Assembly (NCBI GenBank): GCA_933228895.1
Contig: OW121846.1
Location: 45,836,107 to 45,900,106 of the forward strand
Length of the DNA stretch: 64,000 bases
From: Platycnemis pennipes
Lineage: Eukaryota > Arthropoda > Insecta > Odonata > Platycnemididae
Direction of reading: 5' to 3'
The notes under the pieces are model-generated. The model worked only from the letters and a program-made list of their open reading frames with translations. It was not told where the DNA came from and ran no database searches. Shown here piece by piece: positions 34,061-46,306 of the stretch. The position numbers and the translations under genes were made by a program. The number at the start of each line of letters is the position of its first letter. Position 1 is the first letter of the stretch.

Positions 34061-36384
34061 TACATATCATGCATAAAAAAAAGGATCAGTACTTTTATAG
34101 GTACTGTTAAAAACTACGCTATTTAAAAACAGATAAAAATAGCAAAACATACATGCAAAAACATGCCGTTAGTTGGGTTAGCTATAAGTCCTTATACCAA
34201 CATGCAGCTACCAATGATATCCATTGCTCTACACTCGTACTGAATATATTTACCGTTATTCATATCCCTAATAGTACGAGGAAAAAAGGACATTTTGAAT
34301 CTGTCAGTTCGGCAATCTATTTCTCTAATTTTATGATTATGGTCCAAATTAATTAATTGCAATGCATATCCTATAGGATTTCGATGCTGTTACTTGCTCT
34401 CTGTTCTTTAATATAAGAGTATTCCACTCACTTGGAAATCAAACAGTTTTTCAATTGCATAGTGGTAATATTATATTTTGTTTTACGTGCCATGACATCT
34501 CAATGCATTACTATCATAATTCCTAGCCGTGAGGTAATATATATCCATGGGGTTCTAGTTGATTGGTCGTCTGCATCTCAATATTTTGTGTCACTAAGTG
34601 TTCATCCCCAATACATAAGTGATGTGAACGTTTTATTTTAGCTCACGTATTTCCATTGGGAGTCCGCTTTAGTTATAAAAGGGATTTGGTAATGGAAAGC
34701 TACAGAATACAGGCAAGTTAGGGAGATCCTCTGCTTTTCGTATTGAAAAAGTGAATTCGGAGAATGCTTAGTGAAATCAGTCAGTTGAGTTTTGTGTTGC
34801 AATGTTCAGCTCGTGTTCAAACACACTTTTACCTAGGTTCCTAGGCTTTAAAAGCCATATTTTTCTTTGAGGGCGCAGTCCCGGGGCACCTACTGAGAGA
34901 AAGTTCAAAACTTCGTCAAACGCCTTCGAAGATTGCGCCAGTAGCTTCGGATTCAAAGTAACATCTCCCTAACATTATGATAATTGTTATACAGCATGAT
35001 GCTTTTCGAATGAAAATAATTGCTACTGAAGTACTAGGTGCGGAGTCGTAATCAGATCCACTTAGGAATCTTAAATCAGGAAGTTTTTCCGTACAAAGTT
35101 TAAGAGTTAGAAATGAGGAAACTATTCACGGAGGAAAAAATAGCATGCAGGGTTTATCCGACGATATTGATGTTATGGAAGAGGCAGGATATAATCTTAG
35201 AAAAGGTGTTGTTAACCTTGAGAAAGTTCTGATGCGGTATCATTATACAGCGGACAATTCTGAAACATAGATCACGTAATATAGAAGACCAGAGGACTAA
35301 ATGTATGTACGTTTAATGAAAGTTTGAAGAAGTAAAATAAATGTTTTATTTATAACAAAGGAGCTTGAATCGAATTACAAATGGAATATCACAGTCATAT
35401 TCATTATTATACCTGAAGAATAGCCTTCTAAAGCGGTAAATGAAAATAAAGAACGACTTTGTAACGGAATTAAAAATTACACAATCGATTCTACCCATTG
35501 ATATGTGAAGAATATGTTTTCATAATTATATGCTTAAATGGTCAATGTAATCTGGTACCTTTAGATAGTTTATAAAAAGGGAATGGAGGAATATTCTATT
35601 AAAAATACGTTTATATGTATATCAGAAAATAGCCACCTTTTAAAAGTTGTATTTTTTCGACGCGTGAATAGGATGGGTTGCTTTTAATGCATAAAAAACC
35701 ACGCACGTCGTTCCTTAAAAAAATTGACGAGATATGACTATGAAAGAGTAGAGGGTAGTGAATGGATTTAGCAAGTATTATAGTCCGCGGCGAGGTGACC
35801 GGCGGCGCTTTAGCTCTCGCTTTCTACTGGACCCGTTCCGAATACTGAAGGTGACGAATGATTTTCGTGGAAAAAGTGGGCGTTTAGTTCTTCGCCCTAG
35901 TTCCGTATCTTTACGATTCAGTGGCGTAGAGTGATAATGAGCAATTAGTAATTACATTACGATTACCATCTACATCAACGATGTACCCTAAAAGCCACTG
36001 TAAGGGTGTGACTTCACTCCAGGCATGCGTTCCTGATGAATAACCAATTCCATTTTTAGCGACTTCACTCCTATATCACTGTGAAAAACTAAATACGTAA
36101 GGAACACGCAGACTTTTAGTGGAGTTGTACTTTTATCCTATCTCATCATTGTAGTAGTAATAGTATTAGATTATATGCTCCTTCTACTAACGATATATTG
36201 CACCTGGTAACCTTAACTAATGCTAAGCTTATTGCAATGATGAATATATCCTTAGTCAATTGCAAATTTCATGGCATTAGCTAGATCAGTTTGTTAACAT
36301 TCGCGGTGAGATAGGGGTCTGACTGCTAAGTTCACTTGCGCAATTAGGATATTTGGTATGGGTAGGAAAGGAATACTTCAAAGA
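34061..36384. other. intergenic, nothing recognised beyond the repeat at 35966
   Basis: AT-rich DNA without recognisable frames; 33421-33980 likewise shows nothing. Confidence 0.4.
35966..36032. repeat. diverged copy of the CTGCAAGCCACC repeat
   Basis: CATCTACATCAACGATGTAC, CCTAAAAGCCACTGTAAGGG and TCCAGGCATGCG keep the order of the family with a deletion after GGTGTG. Confidence 0.5.
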
Positions 36385-36625
36385 ACGGAAGAAGGTTGGA
36401 GTGAAACCCTATAAAGGCAAGATAATTCTTCTTATAACAAAAGGCGCCAACGGGTTTTAACGTCACAGCCGTCGGACAAAATACTGAACTCGTAGTGCTC
36501 CCCACATATTACCCAAATGGGAACCACTACACTAATGATTAATCTCTTCCTCAGCCGGGATTTGAACTCTGGCTCTCGGGATGGGAAGCTAGCACTCACT
36601 AGAAGCTAGTACCACAAGGTACTGA
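36385..36625 (-). mobile_element. near full-length SINE copy
   Basis: The tail side GGTTGGAGTGAAACCC, the core TTAACGTCACAGCCGTCGGA and CTCGTAGTGCTCCCCACATA, and the head CCGGGATTTGAACTCTGGC (reversed B box) occur in order. Confidence 0.65.
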
Positions 36626-37274
36626 TTGTACCCGATCACCCACCCTCAATGTGGTATTTGGTGCGAGGTGTAAGGTATTCTGTTGATATAAACGTTCGTT
36701 TTGGCGCATAAGTTCAAGCACGGGTGGTGGGAGAAGGTCTTTCTGCATTCAAAATGTTGGCTCTAGATTATTATAAAAATATTCTTAATATCAGTTTTGT
36801 TTTATACATTTCCGTAATACATTTGTCTATGAAAGCACGCATCCTCCTTAGCTTTATCACTAGTTATCTACCTATTACGTAAGGTTCCGATAGGGTGTCT
36901 AAAATTTCTTTACATTGATTTATCTGCCAGGATCCATCCTTAATCTGTCTTTCTTCAAATCAGTCTATTTCTTATCTCTACTATTGACATGGGAAATACC
37001 TTTTTTTTCTACCACTTTCTCGCTTGCCAGAATTTCGCCTTCGATAGCGGTCTTCACTCTTCTGTATCCCATGGCTCCTCATTACCTGTTCCATAAACTC
37101 CAGGCCTCCCAATTTCCTCCCAATAACCTCCTTTCACCATGTCCAACACTTCCTTTCAGTCCACCCCAATTTTTCCAATCTACTCCATACCCATATTTCT
37201 AGAGGCTCCAGTAGGTTTTCCTTATCTCTTCCTAGGATCCAAATCTCGGATTCATACAAGTTAAACTCTAAATC

Positions 37275-37560
37275 AAGCTTTGGTTGATATGGCGACCGAA
37301 TCCGAGGGCTCGGATTTGAATCCCGGCTGCGGAAGAATTTTTATCGTTAAACTAGTCCCCCTTTAAGTGCTACGAGGAGATCACTTAGAGTACAGTACTC
37401 TGTCCGTCGGATGGGATGAAAATCCGCAGATACCTTGCCGTATTTCGTTAGTTCAAGGCTGATACCGATGATAGGTTTACCGATGACTGTACCCTTCCTC
37501 CGTACCGTAAAATATTCCTACCTCTATCTGATTACCCACCTTCCTAAAGGGCGTAAAAAA
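37275..37560 (+). mobile_element. near full-length SINE copy
   Basis: The head GATATGGCGACCGAATCCGA ... GGATTTGAATCCCGGCTGCG, then GAGGAGATCACTTAGAGTAC, CTCTGTCCGTCGGATGGGAT, GATACCGATGATAGGTTTAC and a pyrimidine-rich tail. It shows the whole layout of the family. Confidence 0.7.
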
Positions 37561-37924
37561 CTTTGGATTCCGGTCACCTCCCCATAAGCTACCGCTACTC
37601 TTTATTAAAATAACCTAATGGTTAAATTGTGAAACCAACGTAAACAGAAAAGATTAGTTGTTATCACGCGAAATTAATTTGATCAGCGCCCTGATCTATA
37701 TGCTTAAAATTCACTATCGAACACTAATAATTCTGTGAATTTTGCATCGTAAAATTCATTTCATTTTGTTTAGTTGAATAAAATTGTTTAAAGGCAAAAC
37801 AAATTTGTTGATATTATGATTTAAGCGTAATCCAAAATGATTCCCTTAAAAAATATGTTTTCTTAGCTATCAGAGGAGGCGGCCAATATCTATTATGATA
37901 TTAAGAGAATATATTGTGTTGGTT

Positions 37925-38345
37925 ATGAGTACCCCAGGGGCTAGGGTTTAAATCCCGGTTAAGGCTGATTTTTCAAAGGTATAACGGTTCCCACTAAGTT
38001 CTGTGAGGAGAGCACTTGTATTCGTGATGATGAATAAACCGAGGACGGGTAAAATTTTTACACAATATTAAAAACAATGGTCAGTTTTAATATAGCATGA
38101 AAATGGTTCACCTTCCTATGTTATTGCTCGTAATGAACAAAACTCGGTTTCACAAAGTGACACCTTACACCATTAATAATATGAGAGCCCTTGTGGCTCA
38201 GTATTTCGTCCGTTGAATGTGATATTAAACCGTGAACCCCTCACTGACTTTCATTGACAGCTAATGCTGACACAGAGTTTATTTCCACTCCTCTGCTCCT
38301 TGAAATCTACCTTACTACACATCTGATGAGTACATCCCCCGAATA
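37925..38345 (+). mobile_element. SINE copy interrupted by a 163-bp insertion
   Basis: The head and start of the body (AGGGTTTAAATCCCGG ... GAGGAGAGCACTTGT) run to 38019. The body resumes at 38183 (GAGAGCCCTTGT ... TTCGTCCGTTGAATGTGATA) and runs to a C/T-rich tail. The 12-base junction sequence is duplicated on both sides of 38020-38182 with one mismatch, as a target-site duplication would be. Confidence 0.65.
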
Positions 38346-38710
38346 GATATTACTATTAATTACCTTCTTTCTACTCATTTCCATAATTATTGTTCTTGTA
38401 ATCAAAATTTACTTCCTCTGTTTTATTTCGCTAACTTTATCTCAGAAACTTCTTTTGGCTTCGCAATTTTTAGACCATGGAAATTAGTCATTCATCGTAA
38501 GCAAACCGAATGGAATATGATGATTGATGATTTACAGCCATTTTATAGTTCTGGTTTACGTTTTTCCTTTTTGGACGCATTGACATTAAGTATTTTACGA
38601 AAATTTCGTTCGGAGGGAAATACTCTCCTGGATTAAATTTTAGCCGGAAAATGTTGGTAGGTACCATAGCTGCTTATTTTACATTGCGTCATCTTACCAT
38701 AACCTTACAC

Positions 38711-38815
38711 CAAAAAAGACACAGCATCCATGCCCCAAGCGGGCAACGGACCCGCAACCTTTAGGTTGCTACACTAGGGCGTTGCCAACCTGGCTAGTGC
38801 GGTTTGAGCGGAATG
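38711..38815 (-). mobile_element. tRNA-derived SINE head
   Basis: The minus strand has CTAGCCAGGTTGGCAACGC (box-A-like) and GGTTGCGGGTCCGTTGCCC (box-B-like) at tRNA spacing. It resembles 39505-39600 rather than a functional tRNA and has no clean cloverleaf. Confidence 0.6.
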
Positions 38816-38913
38816 ATTTCTTGTCTTGAAACTGTCGTCTAGAACTTTCAACGAGAGCATGTCAAAGAAAAATGTGTACTGAAAGATACAGTGACTTGGT
38901 TTTTCTACACTTC

Positions 38914-39482
38914 CTCCATTATCGTACGACCCGGGTTTCGTTACATTGTACCTGGTGTTGTTGTGATGCAATGAAACCCGGTTCATACGGTGATAGATAA
39001 ATTGTGGAATAACTAAGTCATTGCATCTGTCATTTTGAAGGGATTTCAAAAAAGTAACTGACAATACCATAAATGTTTACCATTTAAACCAGTTGACGTA
39101 CTAATGAGGGCATTTAAGTAGTAGTAGTCGTAACATTCGATTTGTAGTGCATCAACTGTTTTCCTTCTACCGCTTTTTCGAATCAAAGTACCAAATGCAA
39201 AACCAATGTATCCAATGTCTCCATTATCGTACTACCCGGGTTTTGCTACATTTTACCTGGCGTTGTGGCGATGCTATGAAACATAGTTTTTCCGATAATA
39301 AATAAATTATGAAAGAAACAAAGTCACCGTATCTGTCATTATGAAGGGGTTTGAAAAAGTAACTGACAACGTCATCAATGTTTACAATTTACACCCCAGT
39401 TTTCGTACTAATGACGTGATTCTAATAGTGGCAGTCACAAGTCATATTGTAGTGTTTCAACTTCTTTGTTTTACCGCCCTGT
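38914..39482. repeat. tandem pair of a 263-bp SINE body
   Basis: Units 38914-39176 and 39219-39482 share CCATTATCGTAC.ACCCGGGT, ACATT.TACCTGG.GTTGT, AAAAAGTAACTGACAA and GTACTAATGA. Period 305 bases, same orientation, roughly 80% alike. Related tRNA-like heads lie at both outer sides (38711-38815 and 39505-39600, minus strand), so two SINE copies were probably joined head to tail. Confidence 0.7.
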
Positions 39483-39504
39483 CCTATCTGAACATTATGC
39501 AAAA

Positions 39505-39600
39505 CAAACATCAACCAGGGAGCGGGATTCGAACCCTAGACCTTTAAGATGTGGCACCAGGGATTTACCAACCTGGCTATCACTTCTATTCCGGGATGGC
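39505..39600 (-). mobile_element. tRNA-derived SINE head
   Basis: The minus strand carries GATAGCCAGGTTGGTAAATC and AGGGTTCGAATCCCGCTCCC, typical A and B boxes. It follows the second body unit of the tandem pair at 38914-39482. Confidence 0.65.
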
Positions 39601-39739
39601 ATCTTGTTTCCTTTCGTCGTCATCGCCGTTGAGAACAAGAAGAGTACTACACAGGAAATTTCCACCCTATTCGACACACTAATGAGGTCATGCCGATAGA
39701 TCAACACCGAGAGGTGCCAAGCGATTCCTGAAATGAGGT

Positions 39740-40212
39740 CTTACTCAGACTTGCTTTGATTTATTGGGCAGGAGCGGAGAGTAGCATTTCCGCGCTGGGA
39801 TCCGCAAAGGGCAAGATGTCGCTTTTGCGGACACGGGCGCCGCTGGTCGGCCTCGTGGACTAGTGTTCTCGGAGACAAAACAACCTTCCAGCTGTTGTGG
39901 CCGGCGTGGTTCGGCCCGGCTACGCAAGGGGAAAAAAATATCAAGCAGTTTCGCCAAAGCAGCCGACATTCATTCGTTTGCCAGATGAATCCGAAGATAG
40001 AGACCTCCTCGCGTGACCCGCGGATAGGTGAGACAAAAGCAAATGGATACGGTTGCGCAAGCCGCGCGGGAAAGCAGTGGGTTGCCAACATATATAGTTT
40101 CGAGGTTGGGATAAATGTCATGCCGCTTGGAGCAGGGGGAAACTGAACTGGAGGAAATTTGGAATTTTCGACTCACTCTGCCGCAATACGATGCGGTACG
40201 GAGCAGAGACAT
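39740..40212. other. GC-rich island with open frames on both strands, function unknown
   Basis: GC and CpG content rise sharply against the AT-rich flanks. Frames of 126 and 80 codons (minus) and 83 codons (plus) are open together, which is expected of GC-rich non-coding DNA. No domain recognised. It could be a repeat or a leader exon with promoter. Confidence 0.3.
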
Positions 40213-40904
40213 TAATCGCTGAAGTCAACATATGAACCTTTACTTTCGTTTTAACATGGATAAATACCAAAAGGTTGTAGATTATTAATTGGTATTACAT
40301 TATGATGAAAGCTCTGGAAATGTCAATATGGGGAAAGTGATTTGGTCACAAAGAGTGAGAAATGAGCTCTCTAGAATGTGCGTAGTAATCTCTGAAAGAA
40401 GAGTCGGAAAAAATAATTATGTTAATTAGTTATTTGGTGGAGGATAACGATATCTAAGGTCATTTAGGATAGGTGGGTGACTGGAAACAGGAAGTAATAT
40501 TTTCGGGAACGGATAATGGGTGGAGTGAAACCCGAGTTTGTCATCAGTCTGCTCTGGCCGCAAAATATATTTTTTTTGCTCTACTTTAAAAGAAATACAG
40601 TAAAAGGTTTACCAATTCAATAATGGGGCATTAGGTAGCTTCAATGGTTTAAACCAGTATGGAAACTAGCAGCTATAATTTATGCGTTCGAAAAAATATA
40701 AATAAAAAAATGTAGCAATAGCTTTTTTTGGGCTTGAGCAAAAATATTTAAGAAACAAAATAATGAAGAATATGTCAACAAAATAAGAGCATGCAAGGAT
40801 AAAGAATAAGTTACCTACAATTTTTAGGAATTTTAGAAATCAGCAATGGCACCCAACAAATTATATTACGTTTTGTTTAGCTTTCCTCTGCTCTTACATA
40901 AAGG

Positions 40905-41085
40905 CTCCAAGGGATCCCTCAGGTTAACGTCCCAGCCGACGAGCTGAGTGCTGTACTCGAAGTGCTCTCCGCATAGCACTCATATGGGAACTAATTGAGT
41001 CATTATGACGCAATGGAAGAAATGGAATAGGAGCAAAGGAAGACAGGTTGATGACTGTACCATTTCCGGTGTTGTTCACTAAGAG
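40905..41085 (-). mobile_element. SINE body copy
   Basis: GTTAACGTCCCAGCCGACGA, GCTGTACTCGAAGTGCTCTC and CGCATAGCACTCATATGGGA match the reversed family core. Confidence 0.65.
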
Positions 41086-42465
41086 TGGCTCGATACTAGA
41101 TTAGCTTTGCACAAAGTTATTTGTATGGAATCGAAGCTAGAGAATCATTGACTAATGATCTGGTTGCAATAATATCAGAACTAAAGACTGCACGAAAATC
41201 TAATATATATTACGTTTCGCGAAAAGAAAAGGCAGTAGACTTTGTAAATTCCACATAAGATCTTAAGTAGATAAATAAATTTTCTTTTCTCTCCGTATAG
41301 GAGAAATTCGGGGGAGTTAGATCTGGTACCACTCAATTCGTACAGCATTTTATTACGTTGCATGCTTGTATTGTGACTTTCAGTATTCGCTTAATATTTG
41401 TACGTTTTCGGTCACCTAGGGTGATATTCTGTCAATAAAAATGTTTTTTGTTGAAATGCCTTATTTCCTTGACGAATTCAATTTAGTTAATCTGGCAGTA
41501 AAATGCATATGGAACCTAAAGTCGATGTTTAAGTGTCGAGAAAAAATCGAAAGCTTAAGGAGGCTCCACCGAATTAGGAGGTAGATGTCATTTTTGTGAA
41601 AAATTCAGGACGCACAATTATTTGGCCCTTCTATCGATTGGCAATAAAATAATGAGGTCTTTCCATCATATATTTGAAGAAAAAAGACGCTGAAAATCAG
41701 GTATTTTATGCGTGGCTATACGGCAGAGCCGTAACTCTTGCAGTAAAATATGCATATTAATTATGTGAAGAGAAATGTCGTTTTGACGAAAAAATAATAT
41801 ACGATGCGCAATTTTATGTAGAATTTAGCATTGTAAAAAATGCTCGTATTACCACACTTGTTTAATTGATATTAATTATTTTTTGCTCGAAAAAAAGCAG
41901 AAAAGCCTTAGTTACATGAAAGTGGCGCTACAGTATGTTGTTAACATTGGCAACGGTACTTGTGACCGTACGTGCTTACAAGCCTATTTACTAACTAAGG
42001 ACAAGCCTATTTACTAATTAAGGAATACACCTTACCGAGGTCCTTCTTATATTTTTTATGTAATTTAAATATATCATTGGTTATTGAAATGGTGTAATTA
42101 ATATCAATGCTTCCAAATGGTAGCAGCGTCATTGTTGCCAAAGAGTTTTCAAAAATATCAATATTAATAAAATTCAAAACAAATAGTTGTATTTGCAAGG
42201 GAATAGTTTAAAACTAAGTAAGAAAATATTTAATCTATTTTAGAATACATATTAGCGGGATTGAGCACGTTTTCTCACTTTATAAATTAAACGTGGCTAC
42301 AACACGTCAGTCATGCTTCGAAGTGAAAATGAGTTAAAAGAGCTTTTAAAAAATGGAATGCAACTACAACGCGCTGCATAATAGCATACTCATACAATTA
42401 TTGTGCATGCGTTATCACCCTATAGATGATTTTCCATTTAGGTGTTTTTTTGGATAGGTATTTAT
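41086..42465. other. intergenic, nothing recognised
   Basis: Very AT-rich; no coding or repeat signature seen. Confidence 0.4.
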
Positions 42466-42562
42466 TCATTAAATAACATATATGTTATTTAATGAAAGCT
42501 ATCCATTTAATGAAAGAATTCTAAATCCCACAAAAGAGCTATAGCTCTTTTGTGGGATTTAG
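42466..42562. repeat. two adjacent perfect palindromes (30 and 42 bp)
   Basis: TCATTAAATAACATA joined directly to its complement (42466-42495), and CTAAATCCCACAAAAGAGCT-A joined to its complement (42521-42562), are loopless. Between them TTTAATGAAAG echoes the arm of the first. These are separate hairpins 25 bases apart. Confidence 0.9.
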
Positions 42563-42899
42563 AGTCGCGGAGTCACGGTGGAACCTCCTTAAGAAGCGTG
42601 GGTGTGGAGGGGAATGGAGAATAGCGATGAACGGAATGGGAAGCGAATGCAGAAATGTTGTGAATGATTAGATTGGAAATAATTCTGCAGTAAGAAATTA
42701 GGAAAAAGCAGAGTAGGTGGATGGAACCGATAGTTATCGCCAGAATAAAGGTGAAGGCGTGCAAGAATAGAATGCAGGGTAAGCGAGGAGGAAGAAAAAT
42801 AAAAGGTATTATGGTAGTGATTATTCATGGGAGGCGACGGGTAGCATAGGTTATTACTGTCATATTAAGTCAGTTGAGTGATCTGGTTGAGGAAGGAAT

Positions 42900-43065
42900 A
42901 TTTTAGGGGCGCAGAAAGTTGGAACGAAGCCCAGCATCGGCAATGGCCGACATTTAACGCAATGCGTCTAGAGAACCATAGTTCAACGTCCTCCCCGACG
43001 GACTGAGTCCTGAAGTAAAGTGCTCTCTACACGACACTCACGTAGGGACCGGTAGGTTGGTAAAA
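42900..43065 (-). mobile_element. SINE body copy
   Basis: GAACGAAGCCCAGCATCGGC, AACGTCCTCCCCGACGGACT and AAAGTGCTCTCTACACGACA match the reversed tail and core. Confidence 0.65.
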
Positions 43066-44759
43066 AATATTTGCCTTTGCCACAAATAAAAGATAAAACG
43101 GATGGTTTGAAGAAGAACAGTAAATATGCTAATTTAAAGGAAGTAGGTAATACCTTAGGAATGGAACTGATAAGTGAATGAAATACAATGTTGAGCAGGG
43201 ACAACTCCATCATAACCTACCCTGACCAATAGAAAAATATCAGTCAACAAGAAGAAAACCATTAAAGTAGTCACAAAGAATGGAATTGTTACCTCAACCA
43301 TAATGCATGCCTGGCGTGGCATCGATAATTAAATAGAAAAAATTCTAATATTATTTACTGGAACAATTGTGAAGTAGGTAGGTACTTGACCGACCTCTGT
43401 GGTGGCAGGTAGGCTACCTAGTATTTAACCTAAGGACCCTGTAATAAATTTATTTCAACAACATCTTTTATGACCAAATATATCGAAGATTTTTTTATGC
43501 TATAGCATCGTAAAGACTTTCTAAAAAACCGTCCGAGACCCAAAGTTCTACAAAAGATTTTGTATCCCGATCACATTCCCGAATTTCGGAACAAAGCCTT
43601 TTTTACGACTGTCCTCAACGCCCGACGAATCTGGGTGCCCAATGCATTTCTTCTGAAACCTCCGGCGTACTTTGCGAAGCCTACACAGTTTGACACTATG
43701 GGCGATGAGTGATGAGAGAGAAAGGGAGAAAAGACTACGCGAGAAGTCTACGAAATAGTCACAGGAACCGAAGTAAGCGGTCACTCGTAAAAACGGGTGA
43801 ACGTGTTAAAGTCAGTATTCACGACTATGCTGTTGCTAATTTTCCAAATCATAGTGACCAGAGAAACTCAACTCGTACTCCGAGTTTTATGCAAATGGTT
43901 TTTGAGGAGTCTGATGGACTGTATCAGTGTTCTTCTCTATTTTGGGTTTCCAATTGTAGGGGTTTACCGTCCAATTTGGTGAAATTCGTTGGGAACGCAG
44001 AGCAGAAATGGCTCGTCTCGCAGTAAAAGGAATGGATTGTTCGTTTATGCGAGCCAGGAACCACTAATGTTTGGCTACTGGACAATCCTGAAATTACGTT
44101 ACGCTGATTTTTAATTTTTTTCCCACTCCCTCTAACGTTCCATAACATTTTCTAAGGACACCATATCTATAATTTATGCAACGCTGATAATGAAACCTCT
44201 CCTTTTCTGACATGAAAAGCAGTCATATTTTTTGAACTCCGTTCAAAGCTTCTTAAATTCGTTATTCATTTCTCAATGCTATTATTTACTCGCCAATTGT
44301 GTGATCATTATTATTTCAACAAAAATTGAATATGTAATTTTATTTTATTCCAATGTAATGGATGGTTGGACCCTAATTCCTAGCCCCCTAAGATGGTGCA
44401 TCATAATATTTTCCCACTACATAACAGTTACATAACATAGGTAATATAAAAACAGCCTCCAAAAGAATATTGTCTTCCCTTCCATATAGGTTGTTTTTGA
44501 ATCCTTGCTGGGACATAATCCAGTGGATTGCCAATCCTTATTTGAGTATATACACAGTGGAGCCCTCTGTGAGATCAGTGTTAAAAGTGTTGAAACTCCT
44601 GATATCTTTTGCTCACCATAGGCTTTGACTATAGACCCCAGAAACTTTCTCTACTAATCTTACATTATCATAATTTGTTCTGTGGGCATTCGCCTGATCT
44701 TTACGAAAGGTGCCTGATTTTACATCCCATCTGATATACTGCATGATGAACTTAAAGCT
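43066..44759. other. intergenic, nothing recognised
   Basis: Frames at 43548-44026 on both strands overlap each other and carry no motif. Confidence 0.4.
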
Positions 44760-44850
44760 GACCATGCTAGCCAAATTTTGTGACACTGGCCTGGCAAGCC
44801 ATGAGTCCCAGGTTCGAATCCCACTTCGTGCATCGATGTTCTGCTTGTTT
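44760..44850 (+). mobile_element. tRNA-derived SINE head
   Basis: GTGACACTGGCCTGGCAAGC and CCCAGGTTCGAATCCCACTT: clear B box with a worn A box. Confidence 0.5.
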
Positions 44851-45089
44851 GATGATAAATATATTAGGTTATGGTGCAATTTAACATTCATATTCGGAGT
44901 TCCTAAATATCATGTTGACTACTGTAGAACTTGAAGTGTTGTCAGGTGGCTCTAAGGTATCAAAGAAAAATCTCTGATACTGGCAGGATTCAAGCCTGGA
45001 TTCAAGCAGGATTCACCTGTTGAAGCCACCAATCTGCTATCCTTTGATATCCTTACTCTGCCATCCATCCACTGATTAGTCTTTTTGGG

Positions 45090-45420
45090 GGAAGAGACCA
45101 GCAACTGGGGTCATTTGTGCCAGAGAGGATAGGCAGGTAACTGGGTTAAGTTAGGAGTTTTCAAGGAATTGAGAAAGGATGGAAAGAAATCCAGTATTGG
45201 CATTAGTGTGCTCATAACAGAAAGTGACAAGGGGACCACGGCTTAACTGAGGGATGGAGTGATTCTCAGGGATGGAGTGCTGGACCAGAAGTGCTCTCCT
45301 CAAGACTCTGAAGTAGAGGTCGGTTTATCAATGAAAAATCCTCCTTGGCAGGGATTCAAACCTGTGCCATCAGGATGTGAGGCCAGTACTCTAGCCACTA
45401 CACCATCCCAATCCCCCAAT
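45090..45420 (-). mobile_element. near full-length SINE copy upstream of the galactosyltransferase gene
   Basis: The order is AGCAACTGGGGTCATTTGTG, GGAAAGAAATCCAGTATTGG, GATGGAGTGCTGGACCAGAA, GTGCTCTCCTCAAGACTCTG and CAGGGATTCAAACCTGTGCC (B box), then TACTCTAGCCACTACACCAT (A side). All are reversed. It lies about 0.8 kb from the first recognised exon. Confidence 0.65.
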
Positions 45421-46130
45421 TCCATCGAGTATAAACTGCTCAAATGACAGAAGCATTGAAATGACCTCCTTACAATCATTACAACTAATGATTTCAGCTG
45501 TTGATCAATTCTTCTGCTTCTACACATTTCCTTTCGAAGTGAGAGTGAGCAGTAAGTGAGAGTGTTTTTGAAGAGAGGTTCATTGCTTGTTTTTGGGCAG
45601 AACCATTGACTTGTGCATTATGAATGTACATATTGCTAACTGTGGTAATGTTTTATCACCAAACCATTTAAAATGTAGCTACTTTAAAATTTCATATCAT
45701 TTGCTATAACTATGTTTGACCATAAACAGCATTTGGTGTTAAGGATACCTACCATTTCTTGGAATATGTGTAGGGACTTAAACACGATGAAAGGTAATTA
45801 ATTATTTACAGTTTTTGATTTCAGGAGTACTTTAGTTCACTACCTATTTCAATGTTTTAAGCCAATCACTTCCAAATGATGCAAAATATCCAAACTGGTC
45901 ATTCAATGAAGTACTCAAAAATTGGAAAATTGCAAAGAGTTATTTTCCTTTGTTGAGTATTTAGAGTTGTTCTAGGCTGAAATAATATTTTATGAATGCT
46001 CATGCTCTTTCCCCTTTTGTTATCATCCATACTATTAGTTCTCAAATGCCCCTGGAGTATACACTTACTAGAATATATTTTAGTAATGCCAAGGGCTAGT
46101 CTAATTACCTGTTCATTCTTTCTTCTACAG

Positions 46131-46306
46131 AGCACAAAATTGGCTTCGAGGCTCTCTACAGGTTGTAAAAGAAAGTTTTCTGATGGCTTCAATGAGGAAA
46201 CGAGGAAGGCAGCCATGCTGTTTTCTGTTTGGAATAGCAGTCATTTCTTTATTAGTCTACACATCATATAGCCCTCCTATGTCCTATATTGAGAGACAAG
46301 ACTTTG
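46131..46306 (+). other. exon with 5' UTR, start codon and signal anchor of the galactosyltransferase gene
   Basis: A pyrimidine-rich acceptor (TTCTTTCTTCTACAG) ends at 46130 and a GTGAGT donor begins at 46307. The ATG at 46183 is followed by a short basic tail and a hydrophobic segment (CCFLFGIAVISLLVY), the usual start of a Golgi type II enzyme. No in-frame stop lies between 46131 and the ATG. The leader exon and promoter to the left were not found. Confidence 0.7.

Noticed and set aside
39741..40212. Overlapping frames of 80-126 codons on both strands
   Set aside because: Simultaneous open frames on both strands are expected of GC-rich DNA; no motif recognised.
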